Part shown: piece after piece, positions 21,595 to 31,416 of the stretch
Layout of the letters: every line of letters begins with the position of its first letter
Numbering within the stretch: position 1 is the first letter of the stretch
Assembly (NCBI RefSeq): GCF_018474005.1
Contig: NZ_JAHCSH010000008.1
Coordinates: forward strand, 1-64,000
Origin: Curvibacter sp. CHRR-16
GTDB taxonomy: Bacteria > Pseudomonadota > Gammaproteobacteria > Burkholderiales > Burkholderiaceae_C
Reading direction: 5' to 3'
DNA length: 64,000 bases
Position numbers and translations under genes: made by a program
The notes under the pieces: model-generated
What the model was told of the DNA's origin: nothing
The model's input: only the letters and a program-made list of their open reading frames with translations
The model's database searches: none

Positions 21595-23730
21595 TTAAGT
21601 GTCCAGAGGCTTGTCGGCACTGCTTTGGGCCGCGGCGCGTGCTGCAAATTCGGCCCGCAGAGCGCGCAGTTTTTCGCGTGGGTCTTCGCGGCTTTGGGTC
21701 TCGTCCAACTTCATTTCGGCAATAAAGCGGCTGGGCAGCACCGATACAAAGTCGCGCCCCTTTTTGCGCCGCCGCGTCCACAGTACCGTGAGCGTGCGCT
21801 GGGCGCGCGTGATGCCCACGTACATCAGACGCCGCTCCTCCTCTAGCCGGGTGGCGTCCGCCTCAGCAGGGCTGCTGTCGGGTATCTCGGCTTGGTCGGT
21901 GTTTTGGCGATTGCCACCATCGGCCTCGTTGTAAAACGGTAGCGTGCCTTCGTTGACACCCACCAGCATCACGTGCGGCCACTCCAGCCCTTTGGAGGCG
22001 TGCAGGGTTGAGAGGTTGACCACGTCGCGGTCTTTTTCCTTTTCGCTGATGGTGGAGAGCAAGGCCATGCTTTGCGCCACTTCCAGCATGGTGCGGTTGT
22101 TGCCCGGCTCGTCGGGCTCGGGTTCGCAGCGCTTGCACAGCCACTGCACAAAGTCCAGCACGCTTTCCCATTTGGATTCGGCCACCTTGGCACTGTCTTC
22201 CGAGTCGATCAGGTACTGGCGGTAGCGAATGGTTTCCAGCCACTGCATCAGGAATTCGTTGGCCGCTTTGGCATCGGTGGCGGCACGGGCATCCTCTTGG
22301 CAGTGCGTCACGTAGCGGCCAAATTCGTGCAGCCCATCGAGCGCTTTGGCACTCAGCACGCTGGACAAGCTGGATGAGAACAGTGCCGCAAACAGACTCA
22401 GTTTGTACTGGCTGGCAAACTGCCCCAGCGCGGCCAGCGTTTGGTGGCCTATGCCGCGTTTGGGCGTGGTGATGGCGCGCACAAAGGCCGGATCATCGTC
22501 CTCATTGCTCCACAAGCGAAACCACGCGCACAAATCGCGGATTTCGGAGCGTTCGAAAAAACTCTGCCCGCCCGACACTTTGTAGGGGATAGATGCACGG
22601 CGCAACGCCACTTCGATGGGGCGGGCCAAGTGGTTGGCGCGGTAGAGCACGGCAAAGTCGCGGAACTCGGCGCGCTTGCCGTTGCCATCACCCGCCGAGC
22701 GCAAGGCTTGGATGCGCGAGACCACGCGCTCGGCTTCCTGCTCTTCGCTCTCGGCTTCGATCAGTTTGACCGGTTCTCCTTCGCCCAGTTCGGAGAACAA
22801 GGTCTTGGGAAACAGCTTGGGGTTGAGGGTGATGACGTTGTTGGCCGCTCGCAAAATGGCGGAGGTAGAGCGGTAGTTCTGTTCCAGCTTGATAACGCGC
22901 AGCTGCGGATAGTCCTGCGGCAAGCGGCGCAGGTTGTCCAGCGTGGCACCGCGCCAGCCGTAAATGGACTGGTCATCGTCCCCCACCGCGGTGAAGTGGG
23001 CGCGCTCACCCACCAAGAGCTTGAGCAGTTCGTACTGGCTGGCGTTGGTGTCTTGGTATTCGTCCACCAGCGCGTGGGCGATGCTGCGCTGCCAGTGCTC
23101 ACGCACCTCGGTGTGGTGGCGCAGGAGCGATAGGGGCAGGTTGATGAGGTCGTCAAAGTCCACGCTCTGGTAGGCGCTCAGGCGCTCTTCGTAGCGCAGC
23201 ATGACGCGAGCGATTTGCAACTCTTCTTCGTTCTTCGCCTGCGTGAGTGCTTGATTGCCGTCCCATCCTTCGCCTTTCCACTGGCTGATCTGGTACTGCC
23301 ATTTTTTTGCAGTCAGCGTGTCGGTGGTGCCGCCTGCATCTTTGAGCAGGTGGGTGACATCGCCCGTATCCAAGATGCTGAAGTGCGGTTTGAGGCCCAC
23401 GACCGAGCCACTCTCGCGCAGAATGCGCACCCCCAGCGAATGGAAGGTGCTGATGACGATGTGCTTGGCCGGTTTGCCGAGGAGCGCTTTGGCGCGCTCA
23501 CGCATTTCAGCCGCGGCTTTGTTGGTGAAGGTGATGGCGGTGATCTGCTCAGGCCGAATGCCTGCTTGCAGCAAGTGCCCAATTTTGTGGGTGATGACGC
23601 GCGTTTTGCCCGAGCCTGCACCGGCCAACACCAGCGAGGGGCCATAGATGTAATGCACAGCTTCCAGCTGCGCTTGGTTGAGTGAGGGAGCCATGGGGGA
23701 TAAATGCGGGAGGGGCGTGGGGCTGGCCAT
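21595..23730 (-). CDS. rep: ATP-dependent DNA helicase Rep (UvrD/Rep family)
   Basis: A 711-aa superfamily 1A helicase. Visible motifs: Walker A AGAGSGKTRVITHKI, motif II VDEYQDTN, motif III GDDDQSIYGWRGA, motif V SKGLEWPHV and motif VI MYVGITRAQRTL. Such enzymes move 3' to 5' on single-stranded DNA and clear proteins ahead of replication forks. The length and the early SLNQAQLEAV motif favour Rep over UvrD, which usually has a longer tail. Met13 (23694) is an alternative start. The gene lies 17 nt after the TonB-like gene, so it may be transcribed from the pilus operon. Confidence 0.88.
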   Translation of the reverse strand: MASPTPLPHLSPMAPSLNQAQLEAVHYIYGPSLVLAGAGSGKTRVITHKIGHLLQAGIRPEQITAITFTNKAAAEMRERAKALLGKPAKHIVISTFHSLGVRILRESGSVVGLKPHFSILDTGDVTHLLKDAGGTTDTLTAKKWQYQISQWKGEGWDGNQALTQAKNEEELQIARVMLRYEERLSAYQSVDFDDLINLPLSLLRHHTEVREHWQRSIAHALVDEYQDTNASQYELLKLLVGERAHFTAVGDDDQSIYGWRGATLDNLRRLPQDYPQLRVIKLEQNYRSTSAILRAANNVITLNPKLFPKTLFSELGEGEPVKLIEAESEEQEAERVVSRIQALRSAGDGNGKRAEFRDFAVLYRANHLARPIEVALRRASIPYKVSGGQSFFERSEIRDLCAWFRLWSNEDDDPAFVRAITTPKRGIGHQTLAALGQFASQYKLSLFAALFSSSLSSVLSAKALDGLHEFGRYVTHCQEDARAATDAKAANEFLMQWLETIRYRQYLIDSEDSAKVAESKWESVLDFVQWLCKRCEPEPDEPGNNRTMLEVAQSMALLSTISEKEKDRDVVNLSTLHASKGLEWPHVMLVGVNEGTLPFYNEADGGNRQNTDQAEIPDSSPAEADATRLEEERRLMYVGITRAQRTLTVLWTRRRKKGRDFVSVLPSRFIAEMKLDETQSREDPREKLRALRAEFAARAAAQSSADKPLDT

Positions 23731-23747
23731 GCCAGCGACGCCCAGCG

Positions 23748-24314
23748 CTAGAGAAAATCCAGACTCAACTCTAACCCAAGCATGGCCTGCACCGATACGC
23801 CGTGCTGGTGTGGCGGCATGTAGCGGGTGGTAAAGAACATGTCGCGCAGCGCTTGCAGCGCAGCTTCGTCTTCCGGGATGTGGGGTTGCAGCACCACATC
23901 CACCACCGTGCCATCGGCGTTGATGTACAGCGTGATGGCGATGGGCCAGCCCGTAAATCGCTGGCCCCGCAGCATATCGGTATCGGGGGCGGACATGGGC
24001 AGCAGTGGTGTGTCCAGTGCAGTGTTCGGTACAAACAGCGGTGGGGTGCTGTCTGTTCTTGCATCGTGCTGCAGGGGAGGTGCTGCAGCGGGCTTGCGCG
24101 TATCTGCTGGTGTAGCGGTGTGGGGTACCAATCCACTAGTGGCGGCTGCATGGGGGATCGCTTGCAGTTGCACTTGCAAATACCGCGCCGAAACGGTTCC
24201 AGCCCTGATTGGCATCGGCAGCTTGCTGGGCACACAGACCAGTACAGCAGCGTGCAACAGCAGCGACAAGGCTGCTGTTGCGGCTAACGGTGAAATGCGG
24301 AGCAGGTGCTGCAT
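23748..24314 (-). CDS. Small TonB-like C-terminal domain protein
   Basis: A 188-aa protein with an N-terminal membrane anchor (about residues 9-30), a Pro/Ala-rich linker (about 50-105), and a C-terminal segment (FTGWPIAITLYINADGTVVDV with a later FTTRYMPP) resembling the TonB C-terminal fold. The layout is that of TonB-family energy transducers, but it lacks the long Pro-Lys repeat and no exbB/exbD or receptor gene is near. It starts 6 nt after pilY1, so it may serve the pilus system or only share its transcript. Family assignment is tentative. Confidence 0.55.
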   Translation of the reverse strand: MQHLLRISPLAATAALSLLLHAAVLVCVPSKLPMPIRAGTVSARYLQVQLQAIPHAAATSGLVPHTATPADTRKPAAAPPLQHDARTDSTPPLFVPNTALDTPLLPMSAPDTDMLRGQRFTGWPIAITLYINADGTVVDVVLQPHIPEDEAALQALRDMFFTTRYMPPHQHGVSVQAMLGLELSLDFL

Positions 24315-24320
24315 GCCACG

Positions 24321-27300
24321 TCATTGCATGGGCACTTCACGCCAGTTCATGCGGGTTAGGCCTGTGGACGTGCTCAAGGACGATGCGGTCGTAGTGACAT
24401 TGCCGCTACTGTCACCCGATAGCACCCGTACCGTGCCGTTGACGTTTTGGAACGCTACTTCGGTCACAACGCCACTGCTTGTGGATGAGGAGCTGATCAA
24501 GTTGCCGCTGGAGTCATACAGCACTGATTTGCCTGTGCCGATATTGAAGGTCAGCACCTCACCAGTTCCAGAGGGGGAGCACACGCTACCGCTCGGGGTA
24601 TTTACACCAAATGCGGCCACACCGTTGTAGGCCACCGGATCCACATTGACACGTGCTGCAATCGAGTTGGTACTCGACAAGTCGTAATACCACCCGGTGG
24701 ACACCGATGGTGAACTGCCTATGCCTGTGAGCAAACTGGTATTGGCTAGCAGCGTGCTGCGGGTCAGTGGCGTGCTAAATGCAATGAAGCCAGCGGCGGC
24801 ACGGGTGCCGTCGTAGAGTGAGTAGATCGATTGCAGCGAGCTGCTTTTCACATCACTGTCGGCCAGCAGGCGACCAGTGCCCAGCACCACGTAGCGTTTG
24901 CCGGTAGTTGGGTTGGCCTCAATAAGCGGGCGGGTCGTGACAGGTTGGCTATCGCCAGCTGCGTTGGTAAGGCGTGCCATGCGGGTAGGCGCGCTGTAGG
25001 CACTGCTGGTGGTGGTTAAATCCACGCGCCATACATTGCCTTGCATATCGCCGCCGTACAAGGCATCGGCTGTGAAATCGGTGTGGTTGGGAATATAGGC
25101 ATCCGCATGGGCAAGGTTGAGTGGCGCCGTGGTGCTGCCTTGTGTGGTTGCTACTGTTTCAAGCAACTCGCCATTGCGGGGGTTCACAAAGAAGAAGTAG
25201 CCCTGTCCATCGCTGTTGTTGTAGCCCGAGGTGAATATCACGACCCAGCCGTATTTGGCGGTTTTGACGACAGTAGGCGCGCCATAGCTGTAGCCCATGC
25301 GGGCGATGGTGGTGGTGTCTGTTGATTTGGGGAATTCCCACAAAATTTTGGCTGCGATGTTGGCCTCGGATGTCCAAGCCCCATCGGTCAAAGTTTTGGT
25401 GACGGTGGTTGTGGTGGTCGTTGAGCCAGAACTGCTGCTGGTTGTCGAGCTGACAAAACCGGGGTTGGTCACGTCGATGGCGTAAAAGCCTTTGCCGCCT
25501 TTGCCCAAACCGCCAATCAGCACACTGCGCCAGTCGGGCGTGCTGCTGTTGTACTTGGTGCAAACACTGGTGCTGCCAGCGCTGTTGGCACAGGTGTTGC
25601 CAAAGTCCATGTCAAACGCCAACGGCGTTGCATCCACCATAAAGTAGTGCGAGCGTTTTGGGTTGCCCAGTGCAGCCAAGCCATCTTCGGTAGGGGTGCT
25701 GTTGGGGCCTTTGTACGCAAAGCTAGGAATAAAGCCAAACAGCTCTTGGCCGCAAAAACTGCAGCTACTGTAGGTCGTAGTGCTTGAGCCGGTGCTAGTC
25801 GTGGTGGTGCTGGTATAGCTAGGGGCAGTGCCGTCGAAGGCATGCAACATCCCATCGTTACTGCCGGCATAAAGGACGGTACGGCGCGTGGCATAGGTGC
25901 GCTTGAAGCTGCTGTAGCCAGGGTTGTACAGGTCGTAGTAACTGGCATCGGGTGCGCCAACGGCAGTGACTTTGGAGTTGACGATGTCACCGAGTAGATG
26001 CTTGCGGTAGCGGTAGTACTTGGTACTGATGCTGGTGCCATCGGAGCTGATCTCGTGGGTGCGATCACCGCGCAGCCATGCCACATAGTTGGCCTGGGTT
26101 GAGGCTGAAACGTTCATGACGGTGGCCAAGGATGAATAGCTCAGTCGCGCTGTAGTGGCTGTGGATGTGCAAGCGGACAGTGCCGTACTGGTGAATGCAA
26201 TACCCGCTGGAGTAGAGGCACTGTCACAGAAAGTGACGATGTTGCGACTGGTGGCAGGGCTGCTGAGCGCGTCCAGAAGGTCACCAGCTGCCCAGACTTG
26301 GGTCGGGGTGGCTGTGCCGCTGCTGTCATACGAGACGGTGTACCCGGTCAGTGTTCCAGTCCAAGTGGATGCGTTGTAGGTAGCAGCATAGGCTGTATCA
26401 CCACTCCTTACGTTGGGCCTTGCCATCGAGTAAGCGCTGCTATTGGCTTCGCCTAGCTCGCTCAGAATCTTGCTGAAAGCCGATGTAAGCCCCGTCTTCA
26501 TGGTGGTGGGGTTATTGCCAAAATAGTAGTTGTCAGGCCGTTTGTCGTAGTCGTCCGAATAGGTGAATGCAGCCGGTGCAGTTTGGGTAATGCCGCTGAT
26601 ACTGGAGGTGTCGGTATTGGTGTACCACGATGTGGCGGTCAGTGAGCTGGTGCCATTGCTGCTCGAGTAAGGGCTAAAGGAACTAGGTATGGTGAATCCA
26701 CCGTATTTGGCTGCTAACCAGTATTGGTTTTTGCGGCGATAGGTTTGGCTTTCCAGTACGTCAATCCAGTAGGTGTTGATTGTTTGCGAGCCGCTCATAT
26801 TGGTGTCTATGTCGGTGCTGCTGCTTGTACTGCGCAGATCTACGGTATGGGCGTCGTAGGCCAAGCCCGCGATGAAGTAAGTATTGCATTGCGCACTCGT
26901 AGAGGCGCAGGTGCTCGTACTAGTGGCGGCATAGATGTTGCCCAAATTGGAGTTGCCTTCCATTTGCCCCACCATATTGGTGGCGGTCACTGCGTCAACG
27001 GAAGTGACTTGGGTGGGAACCGCGTTGGCTTGATCCAAGCTAGAGTTGCTCCGCAAAGTGCCACTGGCCAAGTTGGCGTCGCGGTGGGTGTTCACATCCC
27101 CTATGCCCAGAATAAAGTTTTTCTGGCAGGAGTACTGGATAGGGTCTTCTGAGGTCCAGTTTGTGATTACGGGAAAACCATCGGCCCGTGCTGCTGTGGT
27201 GGCACTGGTGTAGTCGCTGTTGTTGGCCAAACCTTTGTAGTAGCGCAGTACCGCGTAGTACAACTCACTGACAGGGTCTTTGGATTTGTAGGACTGCGAG

Positions 27301-28463
27301 TAATAGCCGAACTTGTTCAGGTAGTTCATCGTGCCGCTTTGGCTGATGCTGATGCCAAAAGTGGAATTGGTGTCGGCTGCATCGGTGTACTGCAGTGGGT
27401 TGCTGTACATGACGCCTGTGCTCACATCATCGTATTCCGCGATTGAGCGTGCAGTGCCACTGACGGTTTTGGTATTGCTCACACTGGTAGAGCCCGGAAC
27501 CGGTTTGGTGCTGCCAATGAAGTTCATGCGCGAACGCATCACACCGCCATCGACTTGTTGGGAGCTATCTCCGTCGTAGTTGAGATAGCCAAAGGCGGAA
27601 TAGCGCAGTTTGGATGCGTACTTTTGCATCAAACCTTCCGGCTTGTAGGCCGTGGTGCTTGTGCCGTAGGCGACGCAGTTGTCCTCCTTGAGGGTGCTGG
27701 AAGTGCAGACGGCGACGTTGATATAAACCCGGTAGTACGGGGATGTCAGTGAGCAGGAGGCACCGATGTCACAGATATTGCTGCTAACCGCTGTATTGGC
27801 TTCAAAGGTGGTATCGCTTGCTGAAGAAAACAGCAGCATGGCTGTGCCCATGCGCAAGGTGCGACTGCGAACCAAGGACCAGCTCAGCGGGGTGGCCGTG
27901 CTGATGTCGCTGCTCAAGGATTTATTCGGAATGGTGCTGGTACTCGCATCGTCAGATGCGTAGGTTTTGGTCAACACGGTGTACGGTGCCGTACTGCCAC
28001 TGTCAGGGTGTCCATCTACCGAGCGATTGCCACCGGTCATGATCCAGCGGAACTCATCCAGGGTGTGCATGGATGCCCAGTTCATGTAGTTGCCACTCCA
28101 GCGCCCACTGGAGCTGCTGCAACTGTGGCTACTGGCAGAACCGACCGGATAAAAGTAGCTGCTTGAAGGGGTGGTCGCGTTGTAGGAGTAGGCGTAGCAC
28201 TTCTCGGAATCGAAATAGCCTATATAGGTGGAGCTGGTGCTGTAGCTCGACACATAGGCAGGACTACTGGCTGTGGGCCACTCCACCGATAGTGCCAAGG
28301 CCAAGTTGCCAGGCACGGTGACCGTGGAGAACATGGGCGCATCGTTCAGGTCAATTGCTGTGGCTGCAGCGTAGCTTGTGTGGCTGTTGCCTATAGCGCA
28401 CGCAACGACGGCTGCTAGAGCAAACCAGCGTTGCACCAAAGAATAGGTGGGTAGAGTGAACAT
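24321..28463 (-). CDS. pilY1: Type IV pilus tip/biogenesis protein PilY1
   Basis: A 1380-aa secreted protein with a signal peptide (about residues 1-32, ending SYAAA). The N-terminal two thirds are Ser/Thr-rich. The C-terminal third is the PilY1 beta-propeller: YAGSNDGMLHAFDG (near residue 865), a FGFIPSFAYKG-type block, and a candidate calcium loop with DGDxx replaced by NHTDFTADALYGGDMQGNVW (near 1120-1145). PilY1 controls pilus extension/retraction and adhesion at the tip. ATG 28463 is preceded by AGGAG; an upstream in-frame ATG at 28499 lies inside pilX and lacks a site. Penultimate recognisable pilus gene of the operon by position, followed by a TonB-like gene. Confidence 0.92.
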   Translation of the reverse strand: MFTLPTYSLVQRWFALAAVVACAIGNSHTSYAAATAIDLNDAPMFSTVTVPGNLALALSVEWPTASSPAYVSSYSTSSTYIGYFDSEKCYAYSYNATTPSSSYFYPVGSASSHSCSSSSGRWSGNYMNWASMHTLDEFRWIMTGGNRSVDGHPDSGSTAPYTVLTKTYASDDASTSTIPNKSLSSDISTATPLSWSLVRSRTLRMGTAMLLFSSASDTTFEANTAVSSNICDIGASCSLTSPYYRVYINVAVCTSSTLKEDNCVAYGTSTTAYKPEGLMQKYASKLRYSAFGYLNYDGDSSQQVDGGVMRSRMNFIGSTKPVPGSTSVSNTKTVSGTARSIAEYDDVSTGVMYSNPLQYTDAADTNSTFGISISQSGTMNYLNKFGYYSQSYKSKDPVSELYYAVLRYYKGLANNSDYTSATTAARADGFPVITNWTSEDPIQYSCQKNFILGIGDVNTHRDANLASGTLRSNSSLDQANAVPTQVTSVDAVTATNMVGQMEGNSNLGNIYAATSTSTCASTSAQCNTYFIAGLAYDAHTVDLRSTSSSTDIDTNMSGSQTINTYWIDVLESQTYRRKNQYWLAAKYGGFTIPSSFSPYSSSNGTSSLTATSWYTNTDTSSISGITQTAPAAFTYSDDYDKRPDNYYFGNNPTTMKTGLTSAFSKILSELGEANSSAYSMARPNVRSGDTAYAATYNASTWTGTLTGYTVSYDSSGTATPTQVWAAGDLLDALSSPATSRNIVTFCDSASTPAGIAFTSTALSACTSTATTARLSYSSLATVMNVSASTQANYVAWLRGDRTHEISSDGTSISTKYYRYRKHLLGDIVNSKVTAVGAPDASYYDLYNPGYSSFKRTYATRRTVLYAGSNDGMLHAFDGTAPSYTSTTTTSTGSSTTTYSSCSFCGQELFGFIPSFAYKGPNSTPTEDGLAALGNPKRSHYFMVDATPLAFDMDFGNTCANSAGSTSVCTKYNSSTPDWRSVLIGGLGKGGKGFYAIDVTNPGFVSSTTSSSSGSTTTTTTVTKTLTDGAWTSEANIAAKILWEFPKSTDTTTIARMGYSYGAPTVVKTAKYGWVVIFTSGYNNSDGQGYFFFVNPRNGELLETVATTQGSTTAPLNLAHADAYIPNHTDFTADALYGGDMQGNVWRVDLTTTSSAYSAPTRMARLTNAAGDSQPVTTRPLIEANPTTGKRYVVLGTGRLLADSDVKSSSLQSIYSLYDGTRAAAGFIAFSTPLTRSTLLANTSLLTGIGSSPSVSTGWYYDLSSTNSIAARVNVDPVAYNGVAAFGVNTPSGSVCSPSGTGEVLTFNIGTGKSVLYDSSGNLISSSSTSSGVVTEVAFQNVNGTVRVLSGDSSGNVTTTASSLSTSTGLTRMNWREVPMQ

Positions 28464-28485
28464 GGACTGCTCCTGCTGGGGCGGC

Positions 28486-29094
28486 TTACAGCCCCACAAT
28501 CATTTGCTGAAAAATTTGGGTGTTGCGAGGACCGGTGACCCGTACCGTGATGCGATAAGTCGGTACACCACTGGACTGCACGCGTTTGAGCCTGGCAGTC
28601 CCGGTGAGTGCGGTACTGCTGTCCGGGACGTAGTACACACAGGTACTCGATGTTGGGGCTCCTGTGCTACTGCATTGCCGATCAATGACGGTGCGGATCG
28701 TCACTCCAGCACTGCTATCGCTGAAATCCGTTTGTGCAAAGCCCGCAGTGCTGTAGCTGCTGTCGCTGACTAGGACGCTGGGGATGCCTTGGTCATTGGT
28801 GCTGAGCTGCGAGGCGCTGTAGTTGTAGGCTGTCTGGTTGCTTTGGCGCACTGTGGAAGACGCCAAGGAGCCGCTTTGCAGCAAATACACGGCTTGCGCC
28901 ATGGCGCGTTCGCCTTGGTTGGATAAATCGCTTCGGAACGCAAAGTTGCCCGCTTGAAGCAAGGTGTTGGTACTAGAGCGCGAAAGGGCAATCGATGCAA
29001 TGAGCATGATGACCAAGCAAATCAGGGTGATGATGAGCACGTCGCCACGTTGGCTGCGCACTCGAAAAGGATGGTTACGAAGGCGGTAGCTCAT
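28486..29094 (-). CDS. pilX: Minor pilin-like protein PilX
   Basis: A 202-aa protein with a prepilin-like N-terminus: basic leader ending QRG, then a hydrophobic helix DVLIITLICLVIMLIASIAL. As in other PilX/GspK-type pilins, Glu at mature position 5 is missing. PilX helps to prime pilus assembly at the tip with PilV, PilW and PilY1. Its ATG overlaps the pilW stop by 4 nt, and pilY1 begins 22 nt after its stop codon. Confidence 0.85.
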   Translation of the reverse strand: MSYRLRNHPFRVRSQRGDVLIITLICLVIMLIASIALSRSSTNTLLQAGNFAFRSDLSNQGERAMAQAVYLLQSGSLASSTVRQSNQTAYNYSASQLSTNDQGIPSVLVSDSSYSTAGFAQTDFSDSSAGVTIRTVIDRQCSSTGAPTSSTCVYYVPDSSTALTGTARLKRVQSSGVPTYRITVRVTGPRNTQIFQQMIVGL

Positions 29095-30392
29095 GGCAGC
29101 ATCAACGAGTTGCGCAGTGGAATGGTGAATTCCACCGTTTGGTAGCGGTAGTGGCGCTCAAGTCGGGTAGCGTCTTGGGCGTCGGTTTTGAGGGTGCGCG
29201 TGTAGGTCAGACTGCTGCCAAGGTCACTGAATAGTGTGATGGGGCCTGTGCTTACCGTATCTTTTTCTGGCAGGCTGGTGCGCATGATCAAACCGACACG
29301 GACAGCCAGAATTTTTTGCAGATAGTCGCTCCCCGTTGTGAGGGATGCGCACACTGCTAAACGATCGCTTGCCGATGTAGGGCGGTTATTCGCTTCTTGT
29401 TCGGTGCCAGATAGCAAATTTGCCACGCTGTAGGTGGTGTCTGTGGGGCTAACCCATTCCCCGCTGGTGATTGTTCCGCTGCAGTCTTTGTCTATGCCGT
29501 ACAAGGCATGCATTTCGAATACACCATCTGCGCGCGCGACAGCGGCGCGAGTGCTGTCGCCGTTCGTATTGAGCAAGTCGTAGCTATAGAGTGTGTTGTT
29601 GTCCCCTACTCCAATCACTAAAAATTGTGGAGGCCGGTTGCTGTTGACATTGCCAATGACGTTGACGGATGTGTTGTCGGTCAGGCTGCCTAAACCCAGA
29701 TTACTGCTGTGGTAGCTTCCATCTAGTGTGACGCTGTTGCTGATAACACTCGAAACTTGGGTGAGCAGGCAGTTGGGGGTTGTGGCAGAGGCAAAACCGC
29801 TGGTGGTGCTTGTGCTGGTCGTGCCACTGCTGTAGTTGAGTGGGGTTAGGAGCAATAAGTCGTTGCTCTGCATCCCGGTCGTAGTGACCAAGCTAAGCGA
29901 GGCAGCGGCAGATTGCCCATTGAACATGATAGGTAGACCACCAGTCCCTGCCGCTCCGGCCATCAACACCAATACATCCGATGTTTGGCCACTGACACTG
30001 GGGGTCGTTTGGTTGGGCAATATCACGAGGGGTGCTAAGCGGAAAAGCCCTGTGGTTCCTTCGCTTACGCTGGCAAACGGTGCTGGTAATGCAGCGGTTG
30101 CAGGCAGTATTTGGGTATTGCTTTGATATGCCATTAATGGGCAACCAAAAGAGTACGCGGCAGCCTTGCTGAAGCCACTGCCTGCACCGCGAATCCAACT
30201 TTCCAAGACATGCTGAGCCAAGTTACCGGCCTGCTGCATGTCATTGCCAGATGTGATCGTGCGTTTGCGTGCTTCGGTGGTGGTTAGCACCGCAAACATG
30301 GCCAGCGACAAAATCATGCCGATGGCCAAGGCCACCATCAATTCGATCAAGCTAAAGCCCTGTTGGGAGCGTGTGGAGGGGGGCTGGATCAT
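29091..30392 (-). CDS. pilW: Minor pilin PilW
   Basis: A 433-aa prepilin with a short leader ending SQQG, cleavage before FSLIELMVALAIGMIL and Glu at mature position 5. The rest is a large, Ser/Thr-rich globular domain, as usual for PilW. It forms the pilus tip complex. The stop overlaps the pilX start, and its own start overlaps the end of pilV by 4 nt, so the three are translationally coupled. Confidence 0.9.
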   Translation of the reverse strand: MIQPPSTRSQQGFSLIELMVALAIGMILSLAMFAVLTTTEARKRTITSGNDMQQAGNLAQHVLESWIRGAGSGFSKAAAYSFGCPLMAYQSNTQILPATAALPAPFASVSEGTTGLFRLAPLVILPNQTTPSVSGQTSDVLVLMAGAAGTGGLPIMFNGQSAAASLSLVTTTGMQSNDLLLLTPLNYSSGTTSTSTTSGFASATTPNCLLTQVSSVISNSVTLDGSYHSSNLGLGSLTDNTSVNVIGNVNSNRPPQFLVIGVGDNNTLYSYDLLNTNGDSTRAAVARADGVFEMHALYGIDKDCSGTITSGEWVSPTDTTYSVANLLSGTEQEANNRPTSASDRLAVCASLTTGSDYLQKILAVRVGLIMRTSLPEKDTVSTGPITLFSDLGSSLTYTRTLKTDAQDATRLERHYRYQTVEFTIPLRNSLMLP

Positions 30393-30814
30393 GGCAATAC
30401 CAAGCTGGTGAAGTATTGGTGCTGGGTCGTGCTAGAGGGCTCCGTCCAAGCGATGGTGACTGTGATCGTGGTGATGCTGGTGCTGGTGTTTGTTGTTGTG
30501 GAAATGCTGCCGCTAGCGTTGGGCAATCCGGCTGTGGTGGCATCGGCTACCCGCGCTTTCCAAGCCGTTACCGTAGTGGGGCTGTTGGTGCCTTGCAGCC
30601 ACATATCGCTGATGATTTCGTCCGCCAATATGGCGGCGCGTGATCGGTCTTGGGATTGGACAGACAGCGAAGTGGTTTTGGCTTGCATACCCACCATGCC
30701 CAAGATGCCAAGCGAAAAAATCAGCAGCGCAACCAATACGCTGATCAAAGTGCTTCCGCTTTGTTCGGCCAGAGTGCTCTGCCCACGCTGGAAAAGAGGT
30801 TGGTGGTTTTTCAT
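30389..30814 (-). CDS. pilV: Minor pilin PilV
   Basis: A 141-aa prepilin. The leader MKNHQPLFQRGQSTLAEQSG is followed by STLISVLVALLIFSLGILGM. The PilV-like VLVALLIFSLGILGMVGMQA helix is clear, but mature position 5 is Ser where Glu is normal. The ATG at 30814 is chosen because a longer frame (to 30865) has no support. It lies between fimT and pilW in the standard minor-pilin order; its ATG is only 2 nt from the fimT stop. Confidence 0.85.
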   Translation of the reverse strand: MKNHQPLFQRGQSTLAEQSGSTLISVLVALLIFSLGILGMVGMQAKTTSLSVQSQDRSRAAILADEIISDMWLQGTNSPTTVTAWKARVADATTAGLPNASGSISTTTNTSTSITTITVTIAWTEPSSTTQHQYFTSLVLP

Positions 30815-30816
30815 AC

Positions 30817-31416
30817 TCAGCACCCATCGGGGTTGGTAGTACCCAGCGTCTTGCTGGGATCGCACAGTCGGATTTGTCCGCCTGCGGTGAGCGCCACCCT
30901 GAGACTGCGTGTGGCGTTGCTCAGTGTCACGTTGTAGGTTTGGCTATTGGGGCTGCACGAGGCTGCCCCAGACCACAAGGTACTGGCGCTGGCGACCGTT
31001 ATTTGATTGCCCATGGAACCAAAGCACACCACCGCGGCTGATGCTGTAACAGAGACACTGTTGCGGCTGCCATAGTTGCTGCTCTGCAGCATGGTGCTGG
31101 TGGTGCTGCCTGAGCCAGTCAGCGGTAACTCCTGCACATACCAGTTGCCTCCGGTCGTGGCGGGCGTCGCGTTGGCTGCTGGTGTACTGGCAGTGATAAC
31201 AAACGCCACTGGCAAGCTTTTGCGCAGTGCTTCGCTTTGGGCCATGCGCAAGCCATTGGCCACTTCTTCGGCTGTACTGCGCACTTTGCTGTTGGCAATC
31301 CACTCGCTAAAGCTGGGAACAGCCAGCACAGCTAAGAGTGCAATGATGGCCACTGCCACCATCAGCTCAATGATGGTCATGCCCACCTGTTCCTGTGGGG
31401 CGGAGGGCCTTAGCAT
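30817..31416 (-). CDS. fimT: Minor pilin FimT/FimU (GspH family)
   Basis: A 199-aa prepilin with leader [12 protein letters not shown] and mature N-terminus [24 protein letters not shown], with Glu at position 5. The [25 protein letters not shown] segment after the helix is the hallmark of GspH/FimT proteins. ATG 31416 overlaps the end of pilE by 7 nt. It is thought to link the minor-pilin tip complex to the major pilin. Confidence 0.9.
   Translation of the reverse strand: MLRPSAPQEQVGMTIIELMVAVAIIALLAVLAVPSFSEWIANSKVRSTAEEVANGLRMAQSEALRKSLPVAFVITASTPAANATPATTGGNWYVQELPLTGSGSTTSTMLQSSNYGSRNSVSVTASAAVVCFGSMGNQITVASASTLWSGAASCSPNSQTYNVTLSNATRSLRVALTAGGQIRLCDPSKTLGTTNPDGC

Noticed and set aside
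22218-22229. ops-like GGCGGTAGCGAA within the rep gene
   Set aside because: It departs from the ops core at its last conserved position and lies antisense inside a coding region, not in a leader.
24321-28463. Repetitive-looking short TCT/ACC-type runs suggesting a repeat array or CRISPR
   Set aside because: They are Ser/Thr codon runs in the PilY1 frame without constant-length repeats or spacers.
29082-29093. ops-like GGCGGTAGCTCA near the pilX start
   Set aside because: The strand is opposite to the pil operon and the 11th base is not T; chance match to the common GGTAG core.
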